A stretch of DNA of 54,902 nt, from the IMG/VR virus record IMGVR_UViG_3300020195_000031, positions 1-54,902 of that record; one strand, given 5' to 3'. The notes beneath the pieces were generated by a model that was given only the letters and a program-made list of their open reading frames with translations, was not told the origin of the DNA and did no database searches. Within the stretch, counting starts at the first letter, position 1, and each line of letters begins with the position of its first letter. The stretch is from a virus. The position numbers were made by a program, and so were the translations under genes. Positions 15,177 through 23,619 of this stretch are shown here, in pieces.

Positions 15177-15328
15177 CGCAGCACCATATGGCTAGAAGAA
15201 GAAGTCGAACAGCTTGAACGAGCAAACCAATCCGAAGAAGCGGGCCGGGAGTGAGTAATGATTCCCGAATCTTTACAATGGCCGCGTTGCAATAATATCG
15301 AAGATCACCAACCTCACTGATAATTAGA

Positions 15329-15574
15329 TCAGACCCCTGCCTTGGGTTGAACTTGATTCGTTTTACCCACAGGACGTGCAACATCTTTTGCGATAGTGTT
15401 ACATTCTTCATCGGTCAAGATTCCTTTCTCTTTGAGAACGTGCATTAGAGCTAGAGTCGCTCGCAATGCTCCACTCATGGATTCAACGACTTTTGAAAGC
15501 TCACTCACGTGATGTGCTATCGCTTCCAGACCCTGCTGCGTTCCTTTTAGTTCGTTTCCGAATCTTTTGGACAT
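15329..15574 (-). CDS. Uncharacterised helical protein, 81 aa
   Basis: Starts MSKRFGNELKGTQQGLEAIA; it is helical through residue 60 and ends QVQPKAGV. No family is recognised. It overlaps the gene upstream by 74 bp. A gap of about 150 bp before the nuclease gene contains a hydrophobic frame without a usable start. Confidence 0.5.
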   Translation of the reverse strand: MSKRFGNELKGTQQGLEAIAHHVSELSKVVESMSGALRATLALMHVLKEKGILTDEECNTIAKDVARPVGKTNQVQPKAGV

Positions 15575-15920
15575 CACTCTTACCTTTCAAAATTGCCGGA
15601 CGGTTTTTCCATGATTCACGAATCAATTTGGCTTGAGCCTCGATCATTTTCTGCTCACGAAGGCCGACGATGCCTTGAATGTCATACATTGCCCACGCCG
15701 ATTCTGGAACCAATGCCCGAATACGCCGCCATTCTTGTACCTTTTCAGTTAGACTATCGAGATACGCCTCACACCGACCAAGCGTTTCCTCCTCGACATC
15801 ATCAGGATTCTTTAATGGCTTTGTTTTCAAATGGCTTGGTAGGATTGATGCTGAAAGCAAAACATCCATTTGTGCAGCGAGACGTTCTTGAATTTGTGAC
15901 CAACGAGTAAGGGTGTTCAT
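15501..15920 (-). CDS. Uncharacterised helical protein, 139 aa
   Basis: Starts MNTLTRWSQIQERLAAQMDV and is nearly all helical, ending in a basic tail (KIRKRTKRNAAGSGSD). The tail suggests nucleic-acid contact. It lies between the 226-residue protein and the VRR-NUC gene. No family is recognised. Confidence 0.55.
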   Translation of the reverse strand: MNTLTRWSQIQERLAAQMDVLLSASILPSHLKTKPLKNPDDVEEETLGRCEAYLDSLTEKVQEWRRIRALVPESAWAMYDIQGIVGLREQKMIEAQAKLIRESWKNRPAILKGKSDVQKIRKRTKRNAAGSGSDSTSRE

Positions 15921-15941
15921 TACAAATCTCCGGGGTGAAAG

Positions 15942-15972
15942 ACGACGAATCGGGGACTCCCCGGTTCGTCGT
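15942..15972 (-). terminator. Strong hairpin after a codon-biased gene
   Basis: A 14-bp stem with one G-U pair (ACGACGAA...GGGG / CCCC...TTCGTCGT) and a three-base loop, just after the stop of the gene at 15981. Only TTT follows on the minus strand, so it may stabilise or process the mRNA rather than end it. Confidence 0.6.
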
Positions 15973-15980
15973 GAATGATT

Positions 15981-16661
15981 TTACCGATCAGCCGAGTCAG
16001 CCGGAAGCTCCGGCGGCGTCGACGGAGAAGGCTCATCGACCTGCACGTTACCGGTGAGAGGCGTCGGGGTGAGCCGACCGAGACGGCCGTAGCTCGGCAT
16101 ACCAGCACCAGTCTTGAACGTACCCTGCTCGCGGTCAGCCACAGCACCGTCACCAAGCTCCGTGTTGATGAATTCAGTCACTTCCTCCATGGCCGAATCA
16201 ATCTGGTCAATGGCTCCAGAATCAATGAACGTCTGGAGGCGAGCACCTTCCTGTCCAAGAATAAGCTGGAAGAAGTGCCAGAGCAGGTAGTTAAGCTGCC
16301 GGAACGGAGTGTTCGGCATATCCTGCAACTGCTGGAGAGTCATGAATCGAACGGGGTGCGAAAACTCCAGATTACCGCTGTTGGAGTTGTTGTACTTCTT
16401 CGCACGAACCCAAGCACGGGTGATCGCCGCAAGGAACGTCTGCGTGTTTTTGGAATCACCCGGCGTTACCGTCGCACCGACGTTTGCCGAATCGCACTCA
16501 AGACCCCAAAGAGCCTGCCGAGAAATCAGGTCAGCCATCGGGAGAAAGCGGCGATTCTGGAGATTCTGAATATGCACAGAAATCTTCTCGCCACCACGAG
16601 GAATCAGCGGAATGTCGGTAAGCTCGGTCGCCTGCGGACTTGCATTTGGAAATTGAGACAT
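15981..16661 (-). CDS. Uncharacterised protein, 226 aa, probably abundant
   Basis: Starts MSQFPNASPQATELTDIPLI. The globular part runs to about residue 185. The end is a proline/acid-rich disordered tail (STPPELPADSADR). Codon use is strongly biased to C/G-ending codons, unlike its neighbours, a sign of high expression. The opposite strand is open as a shadow for this reason. It sits directly downstream of DNA polymerase, so a DNA-binding or replication role is possible, but no fold is recognised. AAAGGATGCCTTA precedes the ATG. Confidence 0.6.
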   Translation of the reverse strand: MSQFPNASPQATELTDIPLIPRGGEKISVHIQNLQNRRFLPMADLISRQALWGLECDSANVGATVTPGDSKNTQTFLAAITRAWVRAKKYNNSNSGNLEFSHPVRFMTLQQLQDMPNTPFRQLNYLLWHFFQLILGQEGARLQTFIDSGAIDQIDSAMEEVTEFINTELGDGAVADREQGTFKTGAGMPSYGRLGRLTPTPLTGNVQVDEPSPSTPPELPADSADR

Positions 16662-16680
16662 TAAGGCATCCTTTCAAAAG

Positions 16681-18993
16681 TTACTTTCCGGCCCAGTTTT
16701 TCAGCTTTTGCTGCCACACCATCTTGATTAGCGGTACTTTTGGCCTGAATGATTCTACACACTCTAGGACATTCGCTTTTACTTGTTCTGAATACTCCGG
16801 TTTTGTAGGAGCCATCAATTCGTCATGAACATTCATCGGTACGACACGCCAATCACTAATGCCTACAGGTTGCACTTTCCATATGGCACACTGTACCGTC
16901 TTAGTGATTTTAGCACCGGGCGATTGAATCTCATGATTCGCCGCAGCACGCATGTTGGCTCCCTGAATGCCGAATGCTGCTGCAATCAACGCCGACATTG
17001 TGGCTCCTGCTGCTGTCTGTTCGCGGCCTTCGCGACGAGTTACCTTTATCTTGAGGTCTTTCCAGTCGTCAGGCACTTTGCTTGCCAAATCGAACAGTGC
17101 TTTGCAAATCTTGTTCTCTAAGGTGAAGTAGCGTCGAAACCCTAGAAACGATTCTACGAAATCTGCCGGATCATGCCAGAAAACTTTTGAACCGATGCCT
17201 GCTGGTTGTCGCATTGAACAAAACGCATCGAAAATTCTTTGTCTTGATTTCTTAACACCGAAGAACCGTTTCATCCACGAAGCTAACGCTGCCAGTGCAA
17301 CCTCTAATGGAATACCGAGCTTATTGACGAGAGTGTTTTCGTCACCGCCGTAGATTGCTTGAAAGACACCTTTCTTGCCTTTGTCATACAAGTCCGGATC
17401 GCAGCCTTTCGATTCCAAAATCTCTTTGTACGTCTTACCGGGAAACAATTCCATTGCGTACATTGCATGAATCTTCTGCGTGATCTTGCCCTTGCCGTTA
17501 CACTCTTTGCAAGCAGGATTCTTTGCTTCGCAGATCGGACATTCAATAATCTTCGTTATCTCTGCACGAAGATTCGGGTCATCGTAGACTGCATCGGCAA
17601 GCACAACCTCAAACGCATCAAAGTCCCCACCATCCAGTTGAAAATCAGGATCAGCAAGAGTGAAGCATTGCCTGACTTCTTTCTTGTGATTGATTCCTTG
17701 TGGATTCAATCCATCTGAACCGGACATACGATTCGAGAGTGTTCCAATCACGACGAAACTGGCGTGGAATCGTCCTGCTTGAATAATCTTATCGTATATT
17801 TCGGTTTCTTTCTTAGCCTTGCGAGCGTCCAAAACAGCTTGTGCTTTTATCGCTGCCGGATGCCCTTCCCATGATGCTATCGTTTCCAGAATCACACGCT
17901 TGGTGCTTATCTCACCTTGGTAATCCTGCATCGCCAACTGTTCAACCTCGTCAAGATCAGGCAGTATCCACCGCTTCACCGATGCCGGGTCTTTCGGAGC
18001 GAGTCTTGATTTTTTAATCGCGTCAGTCTTGAGAGCTTTGATGGCAGGAAGATTAACAGCATAACCACGCCAACGAACAGCACCCACCATGCAAGCGAGA
18101 ATACTGTCATCGTCGGAAGGCTCAGGCTGAAAATGATGATAGAGCTTTCTAGTATAATGCACATCATCAGTTGCGTATTGCTTCGCCAAAGGATTGTAAG
18201 CCCAATGGTCGATATGATGCTGAATAACAGCAGGCCAAGCATAAGTATCTTTCTTTCCTTGCTTGTGGTAGATCGTCCATTTCTTTTCAGGCGTGCTAAG
18301 TGCTAACGCATACGGAGCCCAACCGCACTCATCAGGATAGAAAGCCTTGTCGATTCCAACCTCATCGAATGTAACTACTTCTTCAACGCCTAGAGCGTGT
18401 TGTGCTAACGTCTTTAAGCCGCCGGACGGTTGAAACTTAAGCATCACATCTTTGAAGTCAGGATCAAAACCGCCTTTCTTTTTTCTGTCGTACACTTTCC
18501 AATTGGGAGCAAATCTATCTTTGCGTCTAGCAAAATAGATTCCATCAATCTCGATCCGTTTGCTTAACTCGTCAGCAAGCGGCTGGGCGATTGCTGTTGG
18601 AACCTTACGGATTCTAATATCCTTGCGTTCCATCAAAGATTGATACGGGCCTTTACGAGCATGAAGCATCAAGTCAATTGCACCAGCAGGTTTGAGGCAA
18701 GGCCCCATCCGCCCATGCGGTTCCATCATTGCAATCAATTCAATATTCTCTTCGGGAATGATTTCAGGATCAAGCTGACTGAAAATCGTGTACAATTTGC
18801 ATAGCTGAAAATGGTCAAAAGTTAAATTGAAGCCGACGACTGTTTGAGACATCATCCATTGGATTAGCTCTAATGTCTTACCTACAGGCTCCTGCCAAAC
18901 ATTGTGTAGATTGATTGGGCCATCATCTTCGGCCCATTGAATTAGGACGCACATACCATGCAGTCCACACGTTTCAGTGTCGTAGAAGATCAT
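16681..18993 (-). CDS. Family A DNA polymerase with 3'-5' exonuclease
   Basis: 770 residues. Exonuclease motifs: FYDTET (3-8), GFNLTFDHF (54-62) and YATDDVHYTRK (273-283). Polymerase motifs: TLSNRMSGSDGLNPQGI (418-434), motif A GDFDAFEVVLAD (456-467, unlike the usual DYSQIELR), motif B DKGKKGVFQAIYGG (537-550) and motif C VHDEL near 727. Between motifs A and B it carries CPIC...CKECNGKG (485-502), a zinc-binding insert with a DnaJ-like CxxCxGxG half. It is the phage replicative polymerase. Its ATG overlaps the stop of the small ORF upstream (ATGA). Confidence 0.93.
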   Translation of the reverse strand: MIFYDTETCGLHGMCVLIQWAEDDGPINLHNVWQEPVGKTLELIQWMMSQTVVGFNLTFDHFQLCKLYTIFSQLDPEIIPEENIELIAMMEPHGRMGPCLKPAGAIDLMLHARKGPYQSLMERKDIRIRKVPTAIAQPLADELSKRIEIDGIYFARRKDRFAPNWKVYDRKKKGGFDPDFKDVMLKFQPSGGLKTLAQHALGVEEVVTFDEVGIDKAFYPDECGWAPYALALSTPEKKWTIYHKQGKKDTYAWPAVIQHHIDHWAYNPLAKQYATDDVHYTRKLYHHFQPEPSDDDSILACMVGAVRWRGYAVNLPAIKALKTDAIKKSRLAPKDPASVKRWILPDLDEVEQLAMQDYQGEISTKRVILETIASWEGHPAAIKAQAVLDARKAKKETEIYDKIIQAGRFHASFVVIGTLSNRMSGSDGLNPQGINHKKEVRQCFTLADPDFQLDGGDFDAFEVVLADAVYDDPNLRAEITKIIECPICEAKNPACKECNGKGKITQKIHAMYAMELFPGKTYKEILESKGCDPDLYDKGKKGVFQAIYGGDENTLVNKLGIPLEVALAALASWMKRFFGVKKSRQRIFDAFCSMRQPAGIGSKVFWHDPADFVESFLGFRRYFTLENKICKALFDLASKVPDDWKDLKIKVTRREGREQTAAGATMSALIAAAFGIQGANMRAAANHEIQSPGAKITKTVQCAIWKVQPVGISDWRVVPMNVHDELMAPTKPEYSEQVKANVLECVESFRPKVPLIKMVWQQKLKNWAGK

Positions 18994-19106
18994 TTTGCCT
19001 CAAGTTCCTTTAACTTGATATATTCGGCGGCTTTGTTTTTCCAAAATTCTGCGTCCGCAACAAGTGCCTCTTTCTCGGTGAGATATTTGCTATCAGATTC
19101 ATACAC
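18990..19106 (-). CDS. Possible small protein, 38 aa
   Basis: A leftward frame, YESDSKYLTEKEALVADAEF... ending KLKELEAK, is a charged helix that looks coding. Its TGA overlaps the polymerase start in ATGA. No ATG is in frame; GTG at 19106 is the best start. Coding is likely but the start is uncertain. Confidence 0.45.
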   Translation of the reverse strand: MYESDSKYLTEKEALVADAEFWKNKAAEYIKLKELEAK

Positions 19107-19120
19107 ATCAATAGAAACAT

Positions 19121-19969
19121 TTATTCTCCAACAGTAAGTTCAAGGTAGTCAGGACGCCACGCCTTGATTCTCTCGGTCAATTGAATATCACTAATCGTTC
19201 CAGTCGCCCAAGCGAAACCTGCTGCTAGAAGCAACAGGTGGTCGTCAGGCGGCTCTGTTCCAAGCGGAACCTGCTCCATTACGTGATCCAATAGGATGTT
19301 AATTTCTCCGGATGTTCGTGTTTTCTTATCCGTTTTCTTCGGCGGCTTCCGGCTGATGAAACGATCAACCTTTTCACCACGAGCCTTTGCTTCCTTGATT
19401 GACTTGACAACCGAATACTGTTCTTCGACAGTGGGCAAAGAAGCAATCTTCTTTAGCTCATATTGATTCAAGAATCCAGCACTGGCATCTGCTTGAATCT
19501 CATTCGGCAATTGAAGCAAAGCAAAACGAACCTGCACCCAACTGCTCGACATCTGAATACGCTTTGCAACGTCATCACGAGGAATACCGGCAAGATACAA
19601 AGCCTCAATAGCTTGGGCCTCTTGCAAAATATTCAATTCTTTTCGTTTCAGATTTTCGGAAAGATTGATTACTCTGGCATCAACCTCACGCATATGCGGT
19701 TTGATTTTGCACTCAATCTTCTCCATCTTCAAAATCATATGAGCATATGTTCGCCGAAAACCGGCGATCAGTTTGTATTTAAAACCCGTCTTAGTTCGTT
19801 CTGCGTCATCATAAGGCATGACGACGACGGGTTGATGCAAACCGTGTGCTCGAATATCCTTTGCCAAATCTTCAACGTCCGTCGGAGCTAGCGTCCCACG
19901 ACAGTTGAAATTGTCGTCAATATGGATTTCAGACAGTGGAAGGAATTGTGTTGTTTCTTGATTTTCCAT
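19121..19969 (-). CDS. ParB/Spo0J-domain protein, copy 1
   Basis: 282 residues. An N-terminal ParB/sulfiredoxin-like nuclease domain: 'LPLSEIHIDDNFNCRG', 'LAKDIRAHGLHQPVVVM' and the nucleotide-binding 'LIAGFRRTYAH'. Then comes 'NLSENLKRKELNILQEAQAI' and a helix-turn-helix (DDVAKRIQMSSSWVQVRFAL). ParB proteins bind CTP and slide on DNA from parS. No ParA is present, so a replication, recombination or regulatory role is more likely than partition. GAGGTGTAAAA precedes the ATG. The polymerase gene follows. Confidence 0.85.
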   Translation of the reverse strand: MENQETTQFLPLSEIHIDDNFNCRGTLAPTDVEDLAKDIRAHGLHQPVVVMPYDDAERTKTGFKYKLIAGFRRTYAHMILKMEKIECKIKPHMREVDARVINLSENLKRKELNILQEAQAIEALYLAGIPRDDVAKRIQMSSSWVQVRFALLQLPNEIQADASAGFLNQYELKKIASLPTVEEQYSVVKSIKEAKARGEKVDRFISRKPPKKTDKKTRTSGEINILLDHVMEQVPLGTEPPDDHLLLLAAGFAWATGTISDIQLTERIKAWRPDYLELTVGE

Positions 19970-19971
19970 TT

Positions 19972-20100
19972 TTACACCTCAAGTTCCTCGTCGGGGCGTT
20001 CATCCTCTAGGATTTCGGAATCATCTTCATCTTCAATTTCTTCCTCATCCTCTCCAAGCGGGTTAGTTTCGTCAGCAATGTCCTCATCGAATTCTTCCAT
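19972..20100 (-). CDS. Ultra-acidic 42-residue protein
   Basis: Starts MEEFDEDIADETNPLGEDEE and ends DERPDEELEV. By count, 25 of 42 residues are D or E, with one basic residue. It overlaps the gene upstream by 17 bp, and its end carries the ribosome site of ParB copy 1. The longer frame to 20208 overlaps the upstream gene fully and is unlikely. The charge pattern fits a DNA mimic or an acidic linker protein for the ParB or helicase neighbours; this is inference. Confidence 0.6.
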   Translation of the reverse strand: MEEFDEDIADETNPLGEDEEEIEDEDDSEILEDERPDEELEV

Positions 20101-20371
20101 TGGAGCCTTTCCGTTTGCCTGCTTCGACAAACTGTGTAATGAATGCGTCAGCCATCGCCTTGTCAGCACCATGCTGGCCAATTTGTTTTGGTTTGAAACG
20201 CATTGCAAACTTGATCGACAGTAGCTTGCTATATGCTGTCAGAATCACGATATCTTGCTGTGACAGCAACGCCTCTGGTTCGATAACCAACGTACAACGA
20301 TACCTTGGATCAATATGCTTTCGCACGATTGTCAGGGCAGCGTAAGCATTTACCAAAGCGATATTATCCAT
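20084..20371 (-). CDS. Uncharacterised 95-aa protein
   Basis: Starts MDNIALVNAYAALTIVRKHI and ends in a basic tail (EAGKRKGSNGRIR). It is a mixed alpha/beta protein without a recognised family. Its start overlaps the stop of the SNF2-like helicase gene, so the helicase, this protein, the acidic protein and ParB form a coupled set. Confidence 0.55.
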   Translation of the reverse strand: MDNIALVNAYAALTIVRKHIDPRYRCTLVIEPEALLSQQDIVILTAYSKLLSIKFAMRFKPKQIGQHGADKAMADAFITQFVEAGKRKGSNGRIR

Positions 20372-22284
20372 TATGTTCCTTCATACAATGCTTTGATTTC
20401 ACCGAGTGTAATTGCTTGCAACCCACGCTTTTTCTTAATGTTGTCAAATACATGACGATCCGACGGTAAGTGAAAAGCGTCAATGATTGTAGCACCACGG
20501 TTGATATCCATTCCCATGCGATGGATACGATCTTCCGATTGAATACGATCATCTGCATTGAACGTATTGCTGAAATAATAACTGGACGGTGAAGCGGTAA
20601 GCGTTAGTCCTGTTCCTGATGATGCCGGATGAGCCGACCAACAAAGCTTCGGATGATTCTTAAAATCTTCTTGGAAGATTCTAACTAATTCTTCCGGTTG
20701 TTCCTTAATGATTTCACCATCACCGCCGTGCATTGTCCATTTGCTTTCAGAAACTTGAATCACTCGCCAACCTTCGTGCAAGGCTTTCTTTGTAATGCGA
20801 TGGACAGTACCAGTGAAGCCACCAAAAACGACGAGACGACCAATATCCTCGTGTTCGTCCAACAGATCAATTAAGCCTTCATCCTTGGGCGTGTCAATGA
20901 TAACAGTTTCACGAGCTACCTTATCTTGCCGGCCACTACCTTCGCAGTTAGAACAATCGGTCACTCGTTCTTCTGCACTGATTTCACCAGCTTGAACCGG
21001 ATTACCTTCTGCATTGAGCCATTCTTTGTATTTGCCTGAGCCAAGACAAACCTCGCACTCTTCTGTTTCGCCAGTCTTGTGCATTCGATACTGGAATCCA
21101 TCGCTAAGCTCTCGCAATCGTTCTAACGCTAGGGCGGCATTGCGTGCTGTTTTTGCAATCAATCCGGCTGCTCGCAGAATGGAAGGGGTTGGCTTGTAGA
21201 TCAATTCCCGATATTGTTTCTCAGGAAGATCAAGACATTCCTTTTTGAGTTTGACAATTACCAAACCTTTCATACGTTGATGCAAGATTTCAACCTCATT
21301 CTTGCACGCAACAAAATCATGAAACTTCGATGGATCAGTACACATCGCAGCTTCATGATTATCGTGGCCCTTTAGCTCGCCGCAAAGATTGCATTTGTTG
21401 GTAGCATCTTTCCATGTCGCAATATGCGGAAACTTTCCACCTTGGATTGATTCTTTCTCGACGATAACCGCTAACCGTTCCTTGAATAGATGGATGTTTC
21501 CTTCGATCAAGAATCCCGGTCTTGCAACAAAACATTGATGCCACCAATCGGCAGGACTCTTGGGAGCCGGTGCACCGCATAGCTCGACGACATATGCCTC
21601 ATCGCCCCAATCTTGACGCACGCCTCTTGCTAACTCTCTAGCAGCTTCGGAGCGTTGCGATGACGGATTCTTTAAGCGAGCAGACTCATCGAACACAACC
21701 AACCGTGGAGCCTTCTGACCTTTCCAATCTTTCATGATCTTGACCAGACCTTGAAAGGTAATGAATCTAGGGACAATCTTACTTTTCCACTTGTTGAATT
21801 CTGCCCTCACACTAACCAATGCACTCTTGGGAGCAACGTACCAAAATGATTCTGAATTCAATGGGCCAATATGGTGGGCAGCTTCGATCAGTGTTAGCGT
21901 CTTGCCTGTTCCCATTTCACCAGCAACGATACAACATTTCCGGGTCAGAATATGAGCAGTCATGTCAATCTGATGCTGACGTAACGGAAAGATTGGAGTG
22001 AATGGTTTGAGCGGAGCATCGTAAAGAGCGTATGGATTGCCACCAAGCATACGCTCCAATTGAAACAGATTGTGTTCTGTTATCGGAGCCGACCAAATCT
22101 TTCGTGGAGGTTTTTCAAATCCATGATACTTGCGACCTTCCATCTTCTTGATTTCTTCATTCAACGGTTTCCAGAATCCAAACTTGAAGAAGATGCGGTC
22201 GTTCGCTACGACAAGTGTTCCGGGCTTACGTTGACGACCAACCGTTAGCTTGACTTCGTAGGCGCCCATTGTCAGAGGAATCAT
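20371..22284 (-). CDS. SNF2-like superfamily 2 helicase with zinc inserts
   Basis: 637 residues. Helicase motifs: 'FPLRQHQIDMTAHIL', Walker A AGEMGTGKTLT, motif II VVFDESARLKN (DESA in place of DEAH), and 'SEDRIHRMG' of motif VI. Between the two helicase halves are CNLCGEL... and a pair of CxxCxGxG motifs (CEVCLGSG and CSNCEGSG, coded at about 20935-21070), which should bind zinc. It probably translocates on double-stranded DNA or remodels protein-DNA complexes. The ATG at 22284 shares ATGA with the stop of the gene upstream, after GGAG. Confidence 0.85.
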   Translation of the reverse strand: MIPLTMGAYEVKLTVGRQRKPGTLVVANDRIFFKFGFWKPLNEEIKKMEGRKYHGFEKPPRKIWSAPITEHNLFQLERMLGGNPYALYDAPLKPFTPIFPLRQHQIDMTAHILTRKCCIVAGEMGTGKTLTLIEAAHHIGPLNSESFWYVAPKSALVSVRAEFNKWKSKIVPRFITFQGLVKIMKDWKGQKAPRLVVFDESARLKNPSSQRSEAARELARGVRQDWGDEAYVVELCGAPAPKSPADWWHQCFVARPGFLIEGNIHLFKERLAVIVEKESIQGGKFPHIATWKDATNKCNLCGELKGHDNHEAAMCTDPSKFHDFVACKNEVEILHQRMKGLVIVKLKKECLDLPEKQYRELIYKPTPSILRAAGLIAKTARNAALALERLRELSDGFQYRMHKTGETEECEVCLGSGKYKEWLNAEGNPVQAGEISAEERVTDCSNCEGSGRQDKVARETVIIDTPKDEGLIDLLDEHEDIGRLVVFGGFTGTVHRITKKALHEGWRVIQVSESKWTMHGGDGEIIKEQPEELVRIFQEDFKNHPKLCWSAHPASSGTGLTLTASPSSYYFSNTFNADDRIQSEDRIHRMGMDINRGATIIDAFHLPSDRHVFDNIKKKRGLQAITLGEIKALYEGT

Positions 22285-22766
22285 GGACACTCCAGTTTGA
22301 ATAAGTCTTTGTTAGCCGGACGCTTCCTACACCTTGGCCAGAGGTATTCTTCGATCTTTAGTTTTTCAAAACAATCGTAGAGTTGATTGCCTATCCAATT
22401 GAGCCTAGCATCAACAGTCCCATTACAAAGAGCTAAGACGATTCGCTTCCACTCTGTAAGCGTCGTCGTTATGATGCAGCTACGGTAGCCGAGAGTCTCC
22501 TCACTTAGCAAGACGTTTTTTGTTTCTGCAATCAATAATGGGACGATATCGCGATCACAAGCAATGAAGAAACCGACGAACATATGGTCAAAGATATTGC
22601 CACAAATGCCAAGACTCTCAAGACTCATCACGTAAGTCCGAGGGTCATTTTGTGTGTATCCTGCATTGTCCGCTTCCTTTGATAGATGCCGACTTAGGTA
22701 TTTTTCACTCAATTGAAGAAGGGGTCTCCAATTGATTTGAGGTAATGAAATCAGTTGAACATCCAT
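22281..22766 (-). CDS. Uncharacterised 161-aa protein
   Basis: Starts MDVQLISLPQINWRPLLQLS. It has hydrophobic beta strands (FVGFFIACDRDIVPLLIA) and an 'SCIITTTLTEWKRIVLAL' helix. No family is recognised. It starts four bases after the tRNA 3' end and shares ATGA with the SNF2-like helicase gene. Confidence 0.55.
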   Translation of the reverse strand: MDVQLISLPQINWRPLLQLSEKYLSRHLSKEADNAGYTQNDPRTYVMSLESLGICGNIFDHMFVGFFIACDRDIVPLLIAETKNVLLSEETLGYRSCIITTTLTEWKRIVLALCNGTVDARLNWIGNQLYDCFEKLKIEEYLWPRCRKRPANKDLFKLECP

Positions 22767-22769
22767 AAA

Positions 22770-22841
22770 TACATCCGGCAGGACTCGAACCTGCGAATAG
22801 ATAGTACGAGACTATCCGCTTTGCCACTTAGCTACGGATGT
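22770..22841 (-). tRNA. tRNA, anticodon probably TCG (Arg)
   Basis: A 72-base cloverleaf on the minus strand: acceptor ACATCCG/CGGATGT (7 bp), D arm GCT...AGC with GG in the loop, anticodon stem GATAG/CTATC, loop TCTCGTA, five-base variable loop, T arm GCAGG-TTCGAGT-CCTGC and discriminator A without an encoded CCA. Standard numbering puts TCG (22807-22809) at positions 34-36, which would read CGA as arginine. Position 33 is C, not the near-universal U, and position 37 is U. Identity is therefore less sure than the fold. Confidence 0.85.
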
Positions 22842-22847
22842 TCCAAA

Positions 22848-22877
22848 GGGCGTCCGTTTCCGCCGAAACGGACGCCC
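22848..22877 (-). terminator. Strong hairpin between a codon-biased gene and the tRNA
   Basis: A perfect 13-bp stem (GGGCGTCCGTTTC / GAAACGGACGCCC) with a four-base loop. It lies between the stop of the gene at 22884 and the tRNA 5' end. Only TTT follows on the minus strand, so it may serve as an mRNA end or a processing site for the tRNA precursor. Confidence 0.65.
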
Positions 22878-22883
22878 AAGCCC

Positions 22884-23549
22884 TTACACGACCCGACCAC
22901 CGGCAGGAGCATCCACCGTCTCAACATCAGACTTCGGAGGAACCTCACGGAATTTGAGGGCAGCCTCTTTAACATCGTCAATCGTCGGAACATCGAGTGC
23001 CTTGGAGCAAGGCGTCACAAGCGGGCCATACCACTTGTACTTGGACTTCGGAGGAGCAATCAGATGGGACTTGAGCGTCGCACCTTTCAGCATCAATTCT
23101 TTCAGATTCGGTGCCTCACGGCGAGCCGTCTTGCTCGACATGAAGTACGTTGCAAACTTTGCAACCTTCGGAATGTAGATCAAGAAACATGGCCCATACA
23201 TGCAGCCAGAATCTTTCACTTCCGACTCCGACATGATCCTTTTGAATTCGATGTCATTCGGGTCTGTTACCGTCGTGACCGTATTGTCAATCACCCGCAT
23301 GGCCATCGGCTGCCAATCCACCGGGATGATATCAACTTCTTCACCGAGCCGGGTGCATTTCTTCTGTGAAACCACACCGTACTCACCTGCACCGATTTGC
23401 TTCTCAGCCACAAGCTGGCTGTTCAACCCGCCAAGAGTCAGATAAGGCAGATAGGCCGACCCTGCGGCCATATCATTGAACACCTTATCATCGTAACGAG
23501 CAGGAAGGAGGGTTTCAAGCTCGCCCATTGGAATCAAGTCAGTTGACAT
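22884..23549 (-). CDS. Candidate single-stranded DNA-binding protein, 221 aa
   Basis: Starts MSTDLIPMGELETLLPARYD. The stretch 'YLPYLTLGGLNSQLV', then 'GAGEYGVV' and 'LGEEVDIIPVDWQPMAMRV', matches a family of phage beta-barrel proteins with strands separated by short turns. The C-terminus is acidic and disordered (SDVETVDAPAGGRVV). Codon use is strongly biased, which fits an abundant protein. The position between ParB copy 2 and the helicase supports an ssDNA-binding role, but the fold is inferred. AAAGGTAAAGAC precedes the ATG. Confidence 0.5.
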   Translation of the reverse strand: MSTDLIPMGELETLLPARYDDKVFNDMAAGSAYLPYLTLGGLNSQLVAEKQIGAGEYGVVSQKKCTRLGEEVDIIPVDWQPMAMRVIDNTVTTVTDPNDIEFKRIMSESEVKDSGCMYGPCFLIYIPKVAKFATYFMSSKTARREAPNLKELMLKGATLKSHLIAPPKSKYKWYGPLVTPCSKALDVPTIDDVKEAALKFREVPPKSDVETVDAPAGGRVV

Positions 23550-23619
23550 GTCTTTACCTTTTTGTGTTTGTGTTTGTGTTGAAAATCAAAAATTTGGCTA
23601 GAAGATATTGATTTCCAAA

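Noticed and set aside
15177-15328. Hydrophobic frame (RIGLLVQAVRLLLLAIW) between the VRR-NUC gene and the next gene
   Set aside because: It has no usable start codon near the hydrophobic part, and overlaps both neighbours if extended.
15975-16664. A 229-codon rightward frame antisense to the gene at 15981-16661
   Set aside because: Arginine-rich with no ribosome site or promoter; a shadow of a codon-biased leftward gene, with all neighbours leftward.
23551-23590. GTGTTT repeat run between ParB copy 2 and the next gene
   Set aside because: A short simple-sequence run of three to four units. No second copy or structure supports a functional call.
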